A DNA stretch of 64,000 nucleotides from CAVQGZ01 sp942491665 (GTDB lineage Bacteria > Actinomycetota > Actinomycetes > Jiangellales > Jiangellaceae), in the NCBI GenBank assembly GCA_942491665.1, contig CALOBR010000021.1, forward strand, positions 124,001 to 188,000, written 5' to 3'. The notes below the pieces were generated by a model. That model searched no databases, was not told the DNA's origin, and was given only the letters and a program-made list of their open reading frames with translations. Positions within the stretch are counted from its first letter, which is position 1. Each line of letters begins with the position of its first letter. The position numbers and the translations under genes were made by a program. Positions 41,657-51,427 of the stretch are shown piece after piece.

Positions 41657-42445
41657 TCAGCGCCCGGTGAAGCGGGCCGAACGCCGCTCGACGAAGCTGG
41701 CCAGTCCCTCGGCGGCGTCCTCGCTGGCCATGAGCGGCGGCAGCAGGTCGCGGATGTGCAGAGCAGCCGCCTCCGGCCCGTCGGCCTCGCCGCACCGCGC
41801 GCTCGCCAGGGTCGCCTGCACGGCCAGCGGTGCCTGGGCAGCGACGATCTGCGCCAGCCGGCGCGCTCGGTCGGCCTGCTGACCTGCGGGCACGACCTCT
41901 TGCACCAACCCGATACGCAGGGCCTCGTCGGCCCCGAACTCCTGACCGGTCAGCAAGAAGCGCATGGCGTTGCCCCAGCCGAGCTGGGTCGGGGCGCGGA
42001 ACGTCGCGCCCCCGAACGGCATGATGCCGCGGGCGATCTCCATCTGCCTGAAGCGCACGTCGTCGCCGCTCACGACGATGTCGCTGGCCAGGGCCAGCTC
42101 GATCGACAGGGTGAACGCGATGCCGCCCACCGCCATCACGACCGGCTTGGGCACCTGCGTCTTCCACACCCCGAACGGGTCGTAGGCGTGCCCGCCCGAC
42201 AGCGCGCCCGGGCCGTGCTTGGCGACGGCTGGTCCCACCTCGTCCAGCTGCAGCCCGGAGGAGAAGTGCGGCCCGTGGTGAAAGAGAACTCCGACCCGCA
42301 GCTCTGGGTCGTCCCCGAGCAGCTCGTAGGCGGCACCGAGCTCGTCGATGGTGGCCAGGTCGAACGCGTTGTACTTGTCCGGTCGGTTGATGCCCATCAG
42401 CAGGACGTGCCCGTCCCGCTCGACCGTGACTCGTGGCTCTGTCAT
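41657..42445 (-). CDS. Enoyl-CoA hydratase/isomerase (crotonase family)
   Basis: 262 residues. Oxyanion segments FHHGPHFSSGLQLDEV and VGGIAFTLSIELALASD; the two hydratase Glu residues are both present (SIELALASD and RQMEIARG). So hydratase activity on 2-enoyl-CoA is feasible. The stop abuts that of the convergent arsM. It is divergent from the MeaA-type mutase across 182 bp. ATG 42445. Pathway role beyond acyl-CoA metabolism is not fixed by sequence. Confidence 0.87.
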   Translation of the reverse strand: MTEPRVTVERDGHVLLMGINRPDKYNAFDLATIDELGAAYELLGDDPELRVGVLFHHGPHFSSGLQLDEVGPAVAKHGPGALSGGHAYDPFGVWKTQVPKPVVMAVGGIAFTLSIELALASDIVVSGDDVRFRQMEIARGIMPFGGATFRAPTQLGWGNAMRFLLTGQEFGADEALRIGLVQEVVPAGQQADRARRLAQIVAAQAPLAVQATLASARCGEADGPEAAALHIRDLLPPLMASEDAAEGLASFVERRSARFTGR

Positions 42446-42627
42446 CTGTCGACCCCTCCCAAGATCAGCACGTGCGGCCTCAGACCCGCGTCCGCGCAGC
42501 CGTCGGCCGTCAGCACCCGATCCTGCCGTGCCGAGACGCCCGTGGTCGCCCCCTCGGCGCGGCTGGTGGCATGAGGTAGGCCACTTGGCCTTCTCCTGGG
42601 CCGTCGTGCCTGCCTATCGTGCGTTTT
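42446..42627. other. Divergent spacer between crotonase and meaA
   Basis: 182 bp. No clear promoter, dyad or riboswitch seen. On the minus strand an open frame ending in LRPHVLILGGVDR overlaps the crotonase ATG by ATGA, but it has no convincing start of its own. Confidence 0.3.
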
Positions 42628-44673
42628 GTGACCGACCAGACTGCCGCGCACGTCCTGCCCGACGCCGACGGCGAGCCCACCCGCGACCGCCCCTGGATCA
42701 TCCGCACCTACGCGGGCCACTCCAGCCCGAAAGCCTCCAACGCGCTGTACCGCAAGAACCTCGCGGCCGGCCAGACGGGGCTCTCGATCGCCTTCGACCT
42801 GCCCACCCAGTGCGGGTACTCCAGCGACGACCCGATCGCCGCGCCGGAGATCGGCAAGGTCGGCGTGCCGATCAACTCCTTGGACGACATGGAGCACCTG
42901 TTCGAGGGCATCCCCCTGGAGCAGATGAACACGTCCATGACGATCAACGGCACCGCGATGTGGCTGCTCGCCCTGTACGTGGCGCTCGCCCGCGAACGCG
43001 GTGAAGACATCACGAAGCTCACCGGGACGACGCAGAACGACCTGGTCAAGGAGTACCTGGCGCGCGGCACGTACATCTACCCGCCCGCGGAGAGCATGCG
43101 GATCATCGCGGAGATGTACGAGTTCTGCCTGGATGCGACCCCGAAGTGGAACGCGTCCAACATCTGCTCGTACCACCTGCAGGAGGCCGGGGCCACGCCC
43201 GCGCAAGAGCTCGCCTTCGCGCTGGCCAATGCGCTCAGCCTGCTCGACCTTCTCAAGGAGCGCGGCCACTTCACCGATGAGCAGTTCGACCGCGCGGTCG
43301 GGCGCATCTCGTTCTTCGTCAACTCCGGCATCCGGTTCATCGAGGAGATGAGCAAGATGCGGGCGTTCGTCGAGCTGTGGGACGAGCTGCTCGTCGAGCG
43401 CTACGGCGTCGAGAACGAGAAGTACCGACGTTTCCGCTACGGCGTGCAGGTCAACTCGCTCGGCCTGACCGAGAGCCAGCCGGAGAACAACGCCTGGCGC
43501 ATCCTCATCGAGGCCCTCGGGGTGACCCTGAGCCGCAATGCCCGCTGCCGCGCCCTTCAGCTGCCGGCGTGGAACGAGGCCATGTCGCTGCCGCGTCCGT
43601 GGGACCAGCAGTGGTCGCTGCGTCTGCAGCAGATCCTCGCCTATGAGACCGACCTGCTCGAGTACCCCGACCTGTTCGACGGCAGCCCGGTGATCGAGTC
43701 GAAGGTCGCCGAGCTCAAGGCCGGTGCGCGCGCCGAGATCGACCGCATCATGGAGATGGGCGGGGTGATCCCGGCCATCGAGTCCGGCTACATGAAGTCG
43801 TCGCTGGTGCGGTCGATGTCCGAGCGTGTCAGCCGCATCAACAACGGTGAGCAGGTGATCGTCGGCGTCAACAAGTGGACCGACGGCCTGCCCTCGCCGC
43901 TGCTGTCCGGGGAGGACGGTGGGCTGTTCACCCTGGACGAGACCGCTATCCACGACACCCTGGCCCAGCTCGCGGCGACGAAGGCCAAGCGTGACCCCGC
44001 CCGGGCCGAGGCGGCGCTGGCGGCGCTGAAGCAGGCGGCGCAGGACGGCACGTCGATGATGGAGCCGTCCATCGAGTGCGCGCTGGCCCGGGTGACCACC
44101 GGGGAGTGGGCGGGGGCACTGCGCGACGTGTTCGGCGAGTACCGCCCGGCGACCGGCGTCGAGGGCCAGCAGCTCAACCTCACCGGCGACCGGGTCGACA
44201 CGCTGCGCGGCCGGCTCGACGCGCTGACAACCGAGCTCGGCCACCGTCCTCGCCTGGTGGTCGGCAAGCCCGGCCTGGACGGCCACTCCAACGGCGCCGA
44301 GGTGATCGCCGTCTCGGCCCGGCACGTCGGCTTCGACGTGATCTACTCCGGCATCCGGCTGTCGGCCGACGAGATCGTCACCTCCGCCGTAGAAGAGGGC
44401 GCGGACGTGATCGGCGCGTCGGTGCTGTCGGGGTCGCACGTCGCGCTCGCCGAGCAGATCATGGACGGGCTGCGCAGCAACGGAGCCGAGCACATCAAGG
44501 TCGTGCTCGGCGGCATCGTGCCGGAGTCGGACTTCGACAAGCTCTTCGCCCTCGGTGTGCAGCAGGTCTACACCCCGTCCGACTACGAGCTGCTCGACAT
44601 CATGGAGGCCATCGTCGGTCTGCTCGAGGGCGAGGCAGCCGACGCCCCAGCGACAGTCGGAGCGTCAGCCTGA
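42628..44673 (+). CDS. meaA: MeaA-type B12-dependent mutase (ethylmalonyl-CoA mutase-like)
   Basis: 681 residues in a single chain. Catalytic barrel: IIRTYAGHSSPKASNALYRK, LSIAFDLPTQCGYSSDDP, MNTSMTINGTAMWLLALYVA. Cobalamin domain from about residue 540: KPGLDGHSNGAEVIAV with the DxHxxG lower-ligand His, then VIGASVLSGSH. It lacks the N-terminal extension of classical methylmalonyl-CoA mutase and matches MeaA/ethylmalonyl-CoA mutase. It rearranges ethylmalonyl-CoA (or a close analogue) to methylsuccinyl-CoA. No crotonyl-CoA carboxylase/reductase in this window, so the full pathway is unproven. GTG 42628. Confidence 0.9.
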   Translation: MTDQTAAHVLPDADGEPTRDRPWIIRTYAGHSSPKASNALYRKNLAAGQTGLSIAFDLPTQCGYSSDDPIAAPEIGKVGVPINSLDDMEHLFEGIPLEQMNTSMTINGTAMWLLALYVALARERGEDITKLTGTTQNDLVKEYLARGTYIYPPAESMRIIAEMYEFCLDATPKWNASNICSYHLQEAGATPAQELAFALANALSLLDLLKERGHFTDEQFDRAVGRISFFVNSGIRFIEEMSKMRAFVELWDELLVERYGVENEKYRRFRYGVQVNSLGLTESQPENNAWRILIEALGVTLSRNARCRALQLPAWNEAMSLPRPWDQQWSLRLQQILAYETDLLEYPDLFDGSPVIESKVAELKAGARAEIDRIMEMGGVIPAIESGYMKSSLVRSMSERVSRINNGEQVIVGVNKWTDGLPSPLLSGEDGGLFTLDETAIHDTLAQLAATKAKRDPARAEAALAALKQAAQDGTSMMEPSIECALARVTTGEWAGALRDVFGEYRPATGVEGQQLNLTGDRVDTLRGRLDALTTELGHRPRLVVGKPGLDGHSNGAEVIAVSARHVGFDVIYSGIRLSADEIVTSAVEEGADVIGASVLSGSHVALAEQIMDGLRSNGAEHIKVVLGGIVPESDFDKLFALGVQQVYTPSDYELLDIMEAIVGLLEGEAADAPATVGASA

Positions 44674-44690
44674 GCGCACTGGACGTCGCT

Positions 44691-45641
44691 GTGACGCTCG
44701 ACGCGGCGCTAGACGGGACGAAGGGCGCCGTCAGCCGTCTGGTGAGCCTGTTCGAAGACCAGCGCCCGGCGGCGCTGGCACAGCGGGCCGAGGTCGTCGC
44801 CGAGCTCGAGAGGCGCGGCGTGGCTGCGGACGCGGCGGTGCTCGGCATCACCGGCACCCCCGGCTCGGGCAAGTCGTCGCTGGTCGCCCGACTGACGTCG
44901 CAGATGCTGGACGACGACCCCGAGCTGTCGATCGGGGTCGTCGCCGTCGACCCGTCCAGCCACCTCTCCGGGGGCGCGCTGCTCGGGGACCGCACGAGGC
45001 TCCGCCCGTCGGCCGCGCCCGGCCGGCTTTTCTTCCGCAGCCAGGCGTCGTCGACTGAGCTCGGCGGGCTCGGCCCGTCCAGCTTTCAGGTGTGCCGACT
45101 GATGGCCTACCTGTTCGACATGGTGCTCGTCGAGACCGTCGGTGTCGGCCAGAGCGAGGCCGACGTGCGGCACCTGGCCGACCAGGTGTACCTGGTGCTG
45201 GCGCCGCTCGGCGGAGACGAGGTGCAGTTCTTGAAGGCCGGCATCATCGAGGTGCCGCACGCGTTCGTGCTCAACAAGTGCGACGAGCCGTCGGCGATGC
45301 AGAGCTTCAACCACCTGCAGAACAGCCTGTGGCTGGCCCGGCCGTTCGACGACGACCCGGTGCCGATCTACCGCACCAGCGCCAAGACCGGCGAGGGGGT
45401 GCCGGCGCTGGCGTCGGTGATGGCCGCGACCCTCGACGCCGCTCACCCGGGCATCGCCGGGCGCGAGCCGTACTTCTTCTGGCGTTGGGTCAAGGACGAG
45501 TGGGGCCGGGTAGGCACGGCTCATCTCGACGGTCCCCTGGGAGGTGCCGAGGGATGGCTGGCGTCGTGCGGGGGATTCGAGCGCGCTCAGCACCAGTTTC
45601 GAGACCGGCTTCTCGTCTCCCTGGCCTCAGCCGAGCACTAG
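44691..45641 (+). CDS. MeaB/ArgK-type GTPase paired with MeaA
   Basis: 316 residues. P-loop GITGTPGSGKSSLVARL, switch/Asp in VVAVDPSSHLSGGALLGDRT, MVLVETVGVGQSEADVRHLA, and base motif LNKCDEP (NKxD). G3E-family chaperone that loads and protects adenosylcobalamin mutases. It follows meaA after 17 bp and is a divergent paralogue of the meaB at 46294, so each mutase seems to have its own GTPase. GTG 44691 is the likely start; a non-standard CTG nearer meaA cannot be excluded. Confidence 0.87.
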   Translation: MTLDAALDGTKGAVSRLVSLFEDQRPAALAQRAEVVAELERRGVAADAAVLGITGTPGSGKSSLVARLTSQMLDDDPELSIGVVAVDPSSHLSGGALLGDRTRLRPSAAPGRLFFRSQASSTELGGLGPSSFQVCRLMAYLFDMVLVETVGVGQSEADVRHLADQVYLVLAPLGGDEVQFLKAGIIEVPHAFVLNKCDEPSAMQSFNHLQNSLWLARPFDDDPVPIYRTSAKTGEGVPALASVMAATLDAAHPGIAGREPYFFWRWVKDEWGRVGTAHLDGPLGGAEGWLASCGGFERAQHQFRDRLLVSLASAEH

Positions 45642-45673
45642 CGGTTCGCCGGCGCCTGTGGGTGCCCCCAGAC

Positions 45674-46195
45674 TCAGGGGTTCACCAACGGCGGGCCACC
45701 CTCGGCGGCGAAGGTGATCAGACGCTGCCGGGCGTCGTCGATGCGCTGACCGTGCACCACCACGTCGTAGCGCTCGGCCACGACGCCGCTGCGGGAGGAG
45801 AAGTCGCGCGTGCCACCGGTGGCGTTGTAGCCGAACCAGGCCAGCAGCATGCCCCAGAAGGCACCGAAGGCCACGCCGGCGAGCACGACCTGCAGCCACC
45901 CGCCGAGGCTGCCGTCGGAGGTGAACAAGCCCAGCAGCAGCCCGACGAACAACCCGAACCAGGCGCCGCTGAAGGCACCGGCGGCGACGACGCGACCGCG
46001 GGTCAGCCGCCCGGTCACCTGCTCGACGAGCCGAAGGTCGCTGCCCACGATCGCAACGTGCTCGACCGGGAACTCGTCGTCGGCGAGGCGGTCGACGGCA
46101 AGCTGGGCCTGCATGTACTCCGCGTACGAGGCGACCACGAGGCCGTGCGGGCGGTAGGGCAGTGGATCGCGGGCGCCGGGCTGGCGCATCGACAT
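45674..46195 (-). CDS. General stress protein 17M-like membrane protein
   Basis: 173 residues. YRPHGLVVASYAEYMQAQLAV, then LADDEFPVEHVAIVGSDLRL is the soluble N-terminal domain of actinobacterial general-stress proteins; two glycine-rich membrane segments follow (about 75-95 FSGAWFGLFVGLLLGLF and 103-128), then a soluble tail. ATG 46195 has AAGGACGG 8 nt upstream. It lies 98 bp after meaB on the same strand and 32 bp from the convergent GTPase gene. Exact function unknown. Confidence 0.82.
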   Translation of the reverse strand: MSMRQPGARDPLPYRPHGLVVASYAEYMQAQLAVDRLADDEFPVEHVAIVGSDLRLVEQVTGRLTRGRVVAAGAFSGAWFGLFVGLLLGLFTSDGSLGGWLQVVLAGVAFGAFWGMLLAWFGYNATGGTRDFSSRSGVVAERYDVVVHGQRIDDARQRLITFAAEGGPPLVNP

Positions 46196-46293
46196 GGGTC
46201 CGTCCTTCGTCATCGGTGTGCTGCTGCCAGAGGAACGACGGCGCAGCAGACGGTGTTCCGCAGGTATGGCTGCCGGCCCTCGAGCGCCGCTGG

Positions 46294-47292
46294 TCAGGTC
46301 GTCCAGCCGAGCTTGTCGAGAAGCACCTGGGCGGCTCGAGTCGCCGTCGTGTCGCCCTGGTGCAGCGCCCGCTCCAGGTCGGTGACTGTCTGGCGCGTGC
46401 CGGGGTCGTGCCGCAGCCGGTGCAGCACCCGGTCCTGGACGGTCGACCACATCCACGACACTTCTTGGTCGGCCCTCTTCGCCGTCAGGTCGCCGGTGGA
46501 CTCCAGCGCTGCACGGTGGGCGCACACCTGCTCCCACACCTGCTCGACGCCGTCGTCGTTCAGGGCCGAGCACGTCAGCACCGGCGCGCGCCAGTCACCG
46601 CGGGTGGGCTCCATCAGCCGAAGCACGTCAGCAAGCTCGCGCGCCGCTCTCTTCGCCTCGATGACGTTGTCGCCGTCAGCCTTGTTGACGGTGATCACGT
46701 CTGCGAGCTCCAGCACGCCCCGCTTCATGCCCTGCAGGGCGTCCCCGGTGCGAGCGACCATGAGCAGCAGGAACGTGTCGACCATCTCTGCGACGGTGGT
46801 CTCGGACTGCCCGACGCCGACCGTCTCCACGAGCACGACGTCGTAGCCGGCCGCCTCGACGACGACCATGGCCTGCTTGGTGGCCCGAGCGACGCCGCCC
46901 AGGGTGCCGGAGGTGGGGGAGGGACGGATGAACGCCTGCGGGTCGACGGCCAGCCGGGTCATGCGTGTCTTGTCGCCGAGGATGCTGCCGCCGTGCCGGG
47001 TGGAGGACGGGTCGACGGCCAGCACAGCCACCCGATGCCCCGATCCGGTGAGCATGGTGCCGAGAGCGTCGATGAACGTCGACTTGCCCGCCCCCGGCAC
47101 CCCGCTGATACCGACCCGCTGCGCCGATCCGATGTCGGGCAGCAGCCGGACGAGCAGGTCTTGTGCCAGGTCTTGGTGGTCAGGACGAGTCGACTCGACC
47201 AGGGTGATGGCCCGGGCCATGGCCGCGCGCTTGCCGTCGTGCACGCCCTCGGCGAGGGACTCGACGTCGATCGCCGCAGGGCGTGGGCTCAC
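46294..47292 (-). CDS. meaB: Methylmalonyl-CoA mutase-associated GTPase MeaB
   Basis: 332 residues. Walker A GISGVPGAGKSTFIDAL, VAVLAVDPSSTRHGGSILGD, VVLVETVGVGQSETTVAEMV and base motif VNKADGDN. The C-terminal arm (about 280-332) serves for dimerisation in known MeaB proteins. It gates cofactor delivery to, and protects, methylmalonyl-CoA mutase. Its ATG overlaps the mutB stop by 4 nt; mutA-mutB-meaB form one operon. Confidence 0.95.
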   Translation of the reverse strand: MSPRPAAIDVESLAEGVHDGKRAAMARAITLVESTRPDHQDLAQDLLVRLLPDIGSAQRVGISGVPGAGKSTFIDALGTMLTGSGHRVAVLAVDPSSTRHGGSILGDKTRMTRLAVDPQAFIRPSPTSGTLGGVARATKQAMVVVEAAGYDVVLVETVGVGQSETTVAEMVDTFLLLMVARTGDALQGMKRGVLELADVITVNKADGDNVIEAKRAARELADVLRLMEPTRGDWRAPVLTCSALNDDGVEQVWEQVCAHRAALESTGDLTAKRADQEVSWMWSTVQDRVLHRLRHDPGTRQTVTDLERALHQGDTTATRAAQVLLDKLGWTT

Positions 47293-49526
47293 GCGGAGTC
47301 CCCGGTGAGCACCTCACCGGAGAGCTGCTCCTCGAGGTCGTCCAGCAGGTCGAGCGCCGCCTCGGCGATGACCGTGCCGGGCGGGTAGACCGCCGCGGCC
47401 CCCGCGTCGAGCAGCGGCTGCACGTCGTCGGGGGGGATGACGCCGCCGACGACGACCATGATGTCGTCGCGCTCCAACGCAGCGAGCTCGTCGCGCAGCT
47501 GGGGCACGAGCGTGAGGTGCCCGGCCGCCAGCGACGAGGCCCCCACCACATGCACGTCGGCCTCGACAGCCTGCAGCGCCGCCTCGCCCGGGGTCTGGAA
47601 CAACGGGCCCACGTCGATGTCGAAGCCCAGGTCGGCGAACGCGGTGGCGATCACCTTCTGGCCGCGGTCGTGACCGTCCTGGCCCATCTTGGCCACCAGC
47701 ATGCGCGGACGGCGCCCGTAGGTCTGCTCGAACTGCTCGCAGCGGGCACGCACCCGCTCGGCCGCGTCGGACTGTCCCATCTCTTGGCGGTACACCCCCG
47801 AGATCGTGCGGATGGCTGCGGTGTGGCGACCGTAGACGGCTTCGAGCGCATCGCTCATCTCGCCGACCGTGGCGTGTGCGCGGGCGGCGTCGACGGACAG
47901 CTTGAGCAGGTTCTGCTCCAGACCCGGGTCGCGGGCGCCGTCCGTTGCCGCACGGGCTGCCGCAGTCAGCGCCGCGAGCGCGGCCTCGACGCGGGCCGGG
48001 TCGCGCTCGGCCCGCAGCCTGTCGAGCTTGGCCAGCTGCTCGGCCCGCACCGCCGTGTTGTCGACTTTGAGCACCTCGACGCCGGTGTCGACGTCCGGAC
48101 GATACTTGTTGACGCCGATCACCGGCTGCTGGCCCGAGTCGATGCGGGCCTGTGTGCGCGCGGCAGCCTCTTCGATGCGCAGCTTCGGCAGACCGGCCTC
48201 GATCGCCTTGGTCATGCCGCCGGCCTCTTCGGTCTCTTGGATGTGCGCCCAGGCCTTGCGGGCCAGCTCGGCGGTGAGCCGCTCCACGTAGTAGGAGCCC
48301 CCCCAGGGGTCGATCACGCGGGTGGTGCCCGACTCCTGCGCCAGTAGCAGCTGGGTGTTGCGGGCGATGCGCGCGGAGAAGTCCGTGGGCAGCGCCAGCG
48401 CCTCGTCCAGGGAGTTGGTGTGCAGCGACTGGGTGTGCCCCTGCGTGGCGGCCATCGCCTCGACGCAGGTGCGGATGACGTTGTTGTAGACGTCTTGCGC
48501 GGTGAGCGACCAGCCGCTGGTCTGGCTGTGCGTCCGCAGGGACAGCGCCTTGGCGTTGGTCGGGTTGAAGTCCGACACGATGCGCGACCACAGCAGGCGG
48601 GCTGCCCGCAGCTTGGCCACCTCCATGAAGAAGTTCATGCCGATCGCCCAGAAGAACGAGATGCGCGGGGCGAACGTGTCGATGTTCAGGCCGGTCCCCA
48701 CCCCTGCCCGCAGATACTCCATGCCGTCGGCGAGGGTGTACCCGAGCTCGAGGTCGGCCGTGGCCCCGGCCTCCTGCATGTGGTAGCCCGAGATCGAGAT
48801 GGAGTTGAACCGGGGCATCTGCGCGGAGGTGTAGCCGAAGATGTCGCTGATGATCTGCATCGACGGCCCAGGCGGGTAGATGTAGGTGTTGCGAACCATG
48901 AACTCCTTGAGCACGTCGTTCTGGATCGTGCCCGTGAGCTGGGCGTGCTCGACGCCCTGCTCCTCGGCCGCCACGATGTAGAGCGCCATGACCGGCAGCA
49001 CGGCACCGTTCATGGTCATCGACACGCTCATCTTGTCCAGCGGGATACCGTCGAAGAGCTGGCGCATGTCGAGGATGGAGTCGATCGCCACGCCGGCCAT
49101 GCCGACGTCGCCGGCGACGCGTGGGTTGTCGGAGTCGTAGCCGCGGTGGGTGGCCAGGTCGAAGGCGATCGACAAGCCCTTCTGCCCGGCGGCGAGGTTG
49201 CGGCGGTAGAAGGCGTTGGAGTCCGTCGCGGTGGAGAAGCCTGCGTACTGGCGGATCGTCCACGGCTGGTTGACGTACATCGTCGGGTACGGCCCGCGCA
49301 GGTACGGCGGGTGGCCGGGGAAGGAGTGGATGTGCTCAAGCCCGGCGAGGTCGTCCGCGGTGTGCAGCGGGGGGACGTCGATACCCTCCGGCGTCGTCCA
49401 CGTCGCCTTGTCGGGCGTGTGCCCGGTCGCGGCCTCGAACTGGGAGCGCCACAGGGCGGCGTCGGGAGCCGGCGGGGAGCCAAGGTCGACGTCGGCGAAG
49501 CTCGGGATCAGAGGGTCGGTCATCAC
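47289..49526 (-). CDS. mutB: Methylmalonyl-CoA mutase large (catalytic) subunit
   Basis: 745 residues. YPTMYVNQPWTIRQYAGFS with the substrate-stacking Tyr, LSIAFDLATHRGYDSDNPRV in the barrel, and the cobalamin-binding domain AKMGQDGHDRGQKVIATAFA with lower-ligand His, then VVGASSLAAGH. It converts (R)-methylmalonyl-CoA to succinyl-CoA, the final step of propionyl-CoA, odd-chain and branched amino acid breakdown. Overlaps mutA and meaB by 4 nt each. Confidence 0.97.
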   Translation of the reverse strand: MMTDPLIPSFADVDLGSPPAPDAALWRSQFEAATGHTPDKATWTTPEGIDVPPLHTADDLAGLEHIHSFPGHPPYLRGPYPTMYVNQPWTIRQYAGFSTATDSNAFYRRNLAAGQKGLSIAFDLATHRGYDSDNPRVAGDVGMAGVAIDSILDMRQLFDGIPLDKMSVSMTMNGAVLPVMALYIVAAEEQGVEHAQLTGTIQNDVLKEFMVRNTYIYPPGPSMQIISDIFGYTSAQMPRFNSISISGYHMQEAGATADLELGYTLADGMEYLRAGVGTGLNIDTFAPRISFFWAIGMNFFMEVAKLRAARLLWSRIVSDFNPTNAKALSLRTHSQTSGWSLTAQDVYNNVIRTCVEAMAATQGHTQSLHTNSLDEALALPTDFSARIARNTQLLLAQESGTTRVIDPWGGSYYVERLTAELARKAWAHIQETEEAGGMTKAIEAGLPKLRIEEAAARTQARIDSGQQPVIGVNKYRPDVDTGVEVLKVDNTAVRAEQLAKLDRLRAERDPARVEAALAALTAAARAATDGARDPGLEQNLLKLSVDAARAHATVGEMSDALEAVYGRHTAAIRTISGVYRQEMGQSDAAERVRARCEQFEQTYGRRPRMLVAKMGQDGHDRGQKVIATAFADLGFDIDVGPLFQTPGEAALQAVEADVHVVGASSLAAGHLTLVPQLRDELAALERDDIMVVVGGVIPPDDVQPLLDAGAAAVYPPGTVIAEAALDLLDDLEEQLSGEVLTGDSA

Positions 49527-51427
49527 AGCACTCCCGCCGCGGTCAGGGCTCGGTCGAGAAGGTCGGGGGCGTCGCCGCCGGCGACGACGTACTCGGCGAC
49601 CCCGGCGGCGTCCAGCGCGTCACGCAGGTCGCCAGGGTTGCCGGCCAGGTAGAGCCGGGCAGGGGACGCGGCGGCGAGGGCCTGGGCGGTGGCCACCGCC
49701 TCGTCCGCGTACCGCTTGTCGCTGCCGCAGATGCAGGCCAACGGCGCTCCGCTCGCCGCGAAGGCGTCCGCGACCGTCTCGGCGGTCACGGTCCCGGTGT
49801 CGACGGCGGTGATGCCGCCGGTCGCGAACAGGTTGGTGGTGAACGCGGTGCGGGCGGTGTGCTCGGCGAGCGGACCGAGCGTGGCCAGGAACACCGACGG
49901 GGGCGCGCCAACGGCGGCGTGGGCCGAGGCGCGATCGCGCAGACGCTCGAAGTCGGCGGCGTACTGGTCGGGGGTCACGGCTGGGAAGGGGGTGGAGGCG
50001 GGCGAGGTCTCAGGTGGGGGTGGTGCCGTGTCGGCGGGGTTGGGAAACTCGCTCACCCCGGTGATGGGTTGGGTGCGTCGGGCGATGCGCTGCGAGCGGG
50101 CGTCGACGGCGTCGGCGATCCACTGCGAGACGATGCCGTCACGAAGGGCCTGGACGACGCCACCCACCCGCTCGATCTCGCCGAAGCGCTCCCAGGCCCG
50201 CCTCGCCAGGTCGTCGGTGAGCTGCTCGACGAACCACGAGCCACCGGCCGGGTCGATCACGCGGGCAAGGTGCGACTCCTCGACCAGGATCGTCTGCACG
50301 TTGCGCGCGAGCCGGCTGCTGAGTGCGGTGTCGAGCCCCTGCTGCCCGGCCGCGCGCAGCAGCAGGTCGTGCGGGTCGACCGTTACGGCGTCCGCGCCGC
50401 CGACACCGGCGGCGAATCCCGCGACGGTAGTGCGCAGCAGGTTCACCCAGGGGTCATACCGGGTGAGCATCGCCCGTGAGGTGACGGCGTGCTGCGGTGG
50501 GGCGGCCGTGCTCGAGGACGCACCGGAGACCTGCGCGACGCGGGCGACCAGGCGGCGTGCGGCCCGCAGCTTCGCGATCGTCGCGAACTGGTTGTCGCTG
50601 GCCGACAGGCGCACCTCGACCTGGCCGACGGCGGCATCGACGTCCAGACCCGCGGCCACGAGGGCGCGCAGGTAGCCGGTGAGGGTCGCGGTGACCAGCG
50701 CGACCTCGTCAGCCTCGCTGGCTCCGGCGTCGTGGTAGGTGGTGGCGTCGGCGACGAGAGCACGGACGCCCGGCAGCGCGGCACGCTGGGCGAGGTCGGT
50801 GGCGGCGATCAAGTCTGCGTCCACGTCGGTGGTGCCACCGCTGGCGGCGTAGCGGCCCAGCGGGTCCAGCCCGAGGCATCCGGTTGCCGACGTGCCGGGC
50901 ACGTCGCGACGGCGCCACAGGTCGAGCAGCGCCTCTGCGGCGGCGATCGGTCGTGACGACGCCAGCACCACGGCGGCGAGGTCGAGCTGCACGTCGGCGA
51001 GCACGGCGTCCAGCAGGTCGGTGCTCGGCTGCTGGTCACCCAGGTCGAGCCACAGCGAAGTGGCGCCGCGTTCGAGCTCGGCCAGGGCGTCCGCCTGAGC
51101 CGCGGCGACGTCGGATCCTACGACGACTCGCTGCCGGACGTCCCAGCCGTCCGGTGTCGAACCGTCCGCGCTCACCCCGCGGACGAAGGCGTTCTGGCCG
51201 GGCAGGCCCGGGTCGAGGCGCTGGTCGTCGGCCCGGTACAGGGGCTGCAGCACGATGCCGTCGTCGGTGGTCGTAGTGAGCGCCTTCTGAAACAGCCGGT
51301 CGAGCTCAGCGTCGCTCAGATCACCGCGGCGACGGGCCAGCACCGTGTTGACGCTGGCGCGCCACTGCTCGGGTGACACAGGGGGCAGCGGGGTGTCGGT
51401 CTGCCACGGCTCACGGTCAGCAGTCAC
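49523..51427 (-). CDS. mutA: Methylmalonyl-CoA mutase small (non-catalytic) subunit
   Basis: 634 residues. Related to the large subunit but degenerate: the C-terminal Rossmann domain has FLATLGPLAEHTARTAF instead of DxHxxG, so it cannot bind cobalamin, as normal for this subunit. Barrel traces remain (ILVEESHLARVIDPAGGSWF). It stabilises the heterodimer. GTG 51427 is preferred, next to a GGAGGG site; an earlier in-frame start at 51487 would add 20 non-conserved residues. Confidence 0.93.
   Translation of the reverse strand: MTADREPWQTDTPLPPVSPEQWRASVNTVLARRRGDLSDAELDRLFQKALTTTTDDGIVLQPLYRADDQRLDPGLPGQNAFVRGVSADGSTPDGWDVRQRVVVGSDVAAAQADALAELERGATSLWLDLGDQQPSTDLLDAVLADVQLDLAAVVLASSRPIAAAEALLDLWRRRDVPGTSATGCLGLDPLGRYAASGGTTDVDADLIAATDLAQRAALPGVRALVADATTYHDAGASEADEVALVTATLTGYLRALVAAGLDVDAAVGQVEVRLSASDNQFATIAKLRAARRLVARVAQVSGASSSTAAPPQHAVTSRAMLTRYDPWVNLLRTTVAGFAAGVGGADAVTVDPHDLLLRAAGQQGLDTALSSRLARNVQTILVEESHLARVIDPAGGSWFVEQLTDDLARRAWERFGEIERVGGVVQALRDGIVSQWIADAVDARSQRIARRTQPITGVSEFPNPADTAPPPPETSPASTPFPAVTPDQYAADFERLRDRASAHAAVGAPPSVFLATLGPLAEHTARTAFTTNLFATGGITAVDTGTVTAETVADAFAASGAPLACICGSDKRYADEAVATAQALAAASPARLYLAGNPGDLRDALDAAGVAEYVVAGGDAPDLLDRALTAAGVL

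Noticed and set aside
42442..44493. 683-codon open frame on the minus strand opposite meaA
   Set aside because: Antisense to a well-conserved enzyme; its translation is Arg/Val/Leu/Asp-rich with no motif, the usual mirror of G/C-biased codons.
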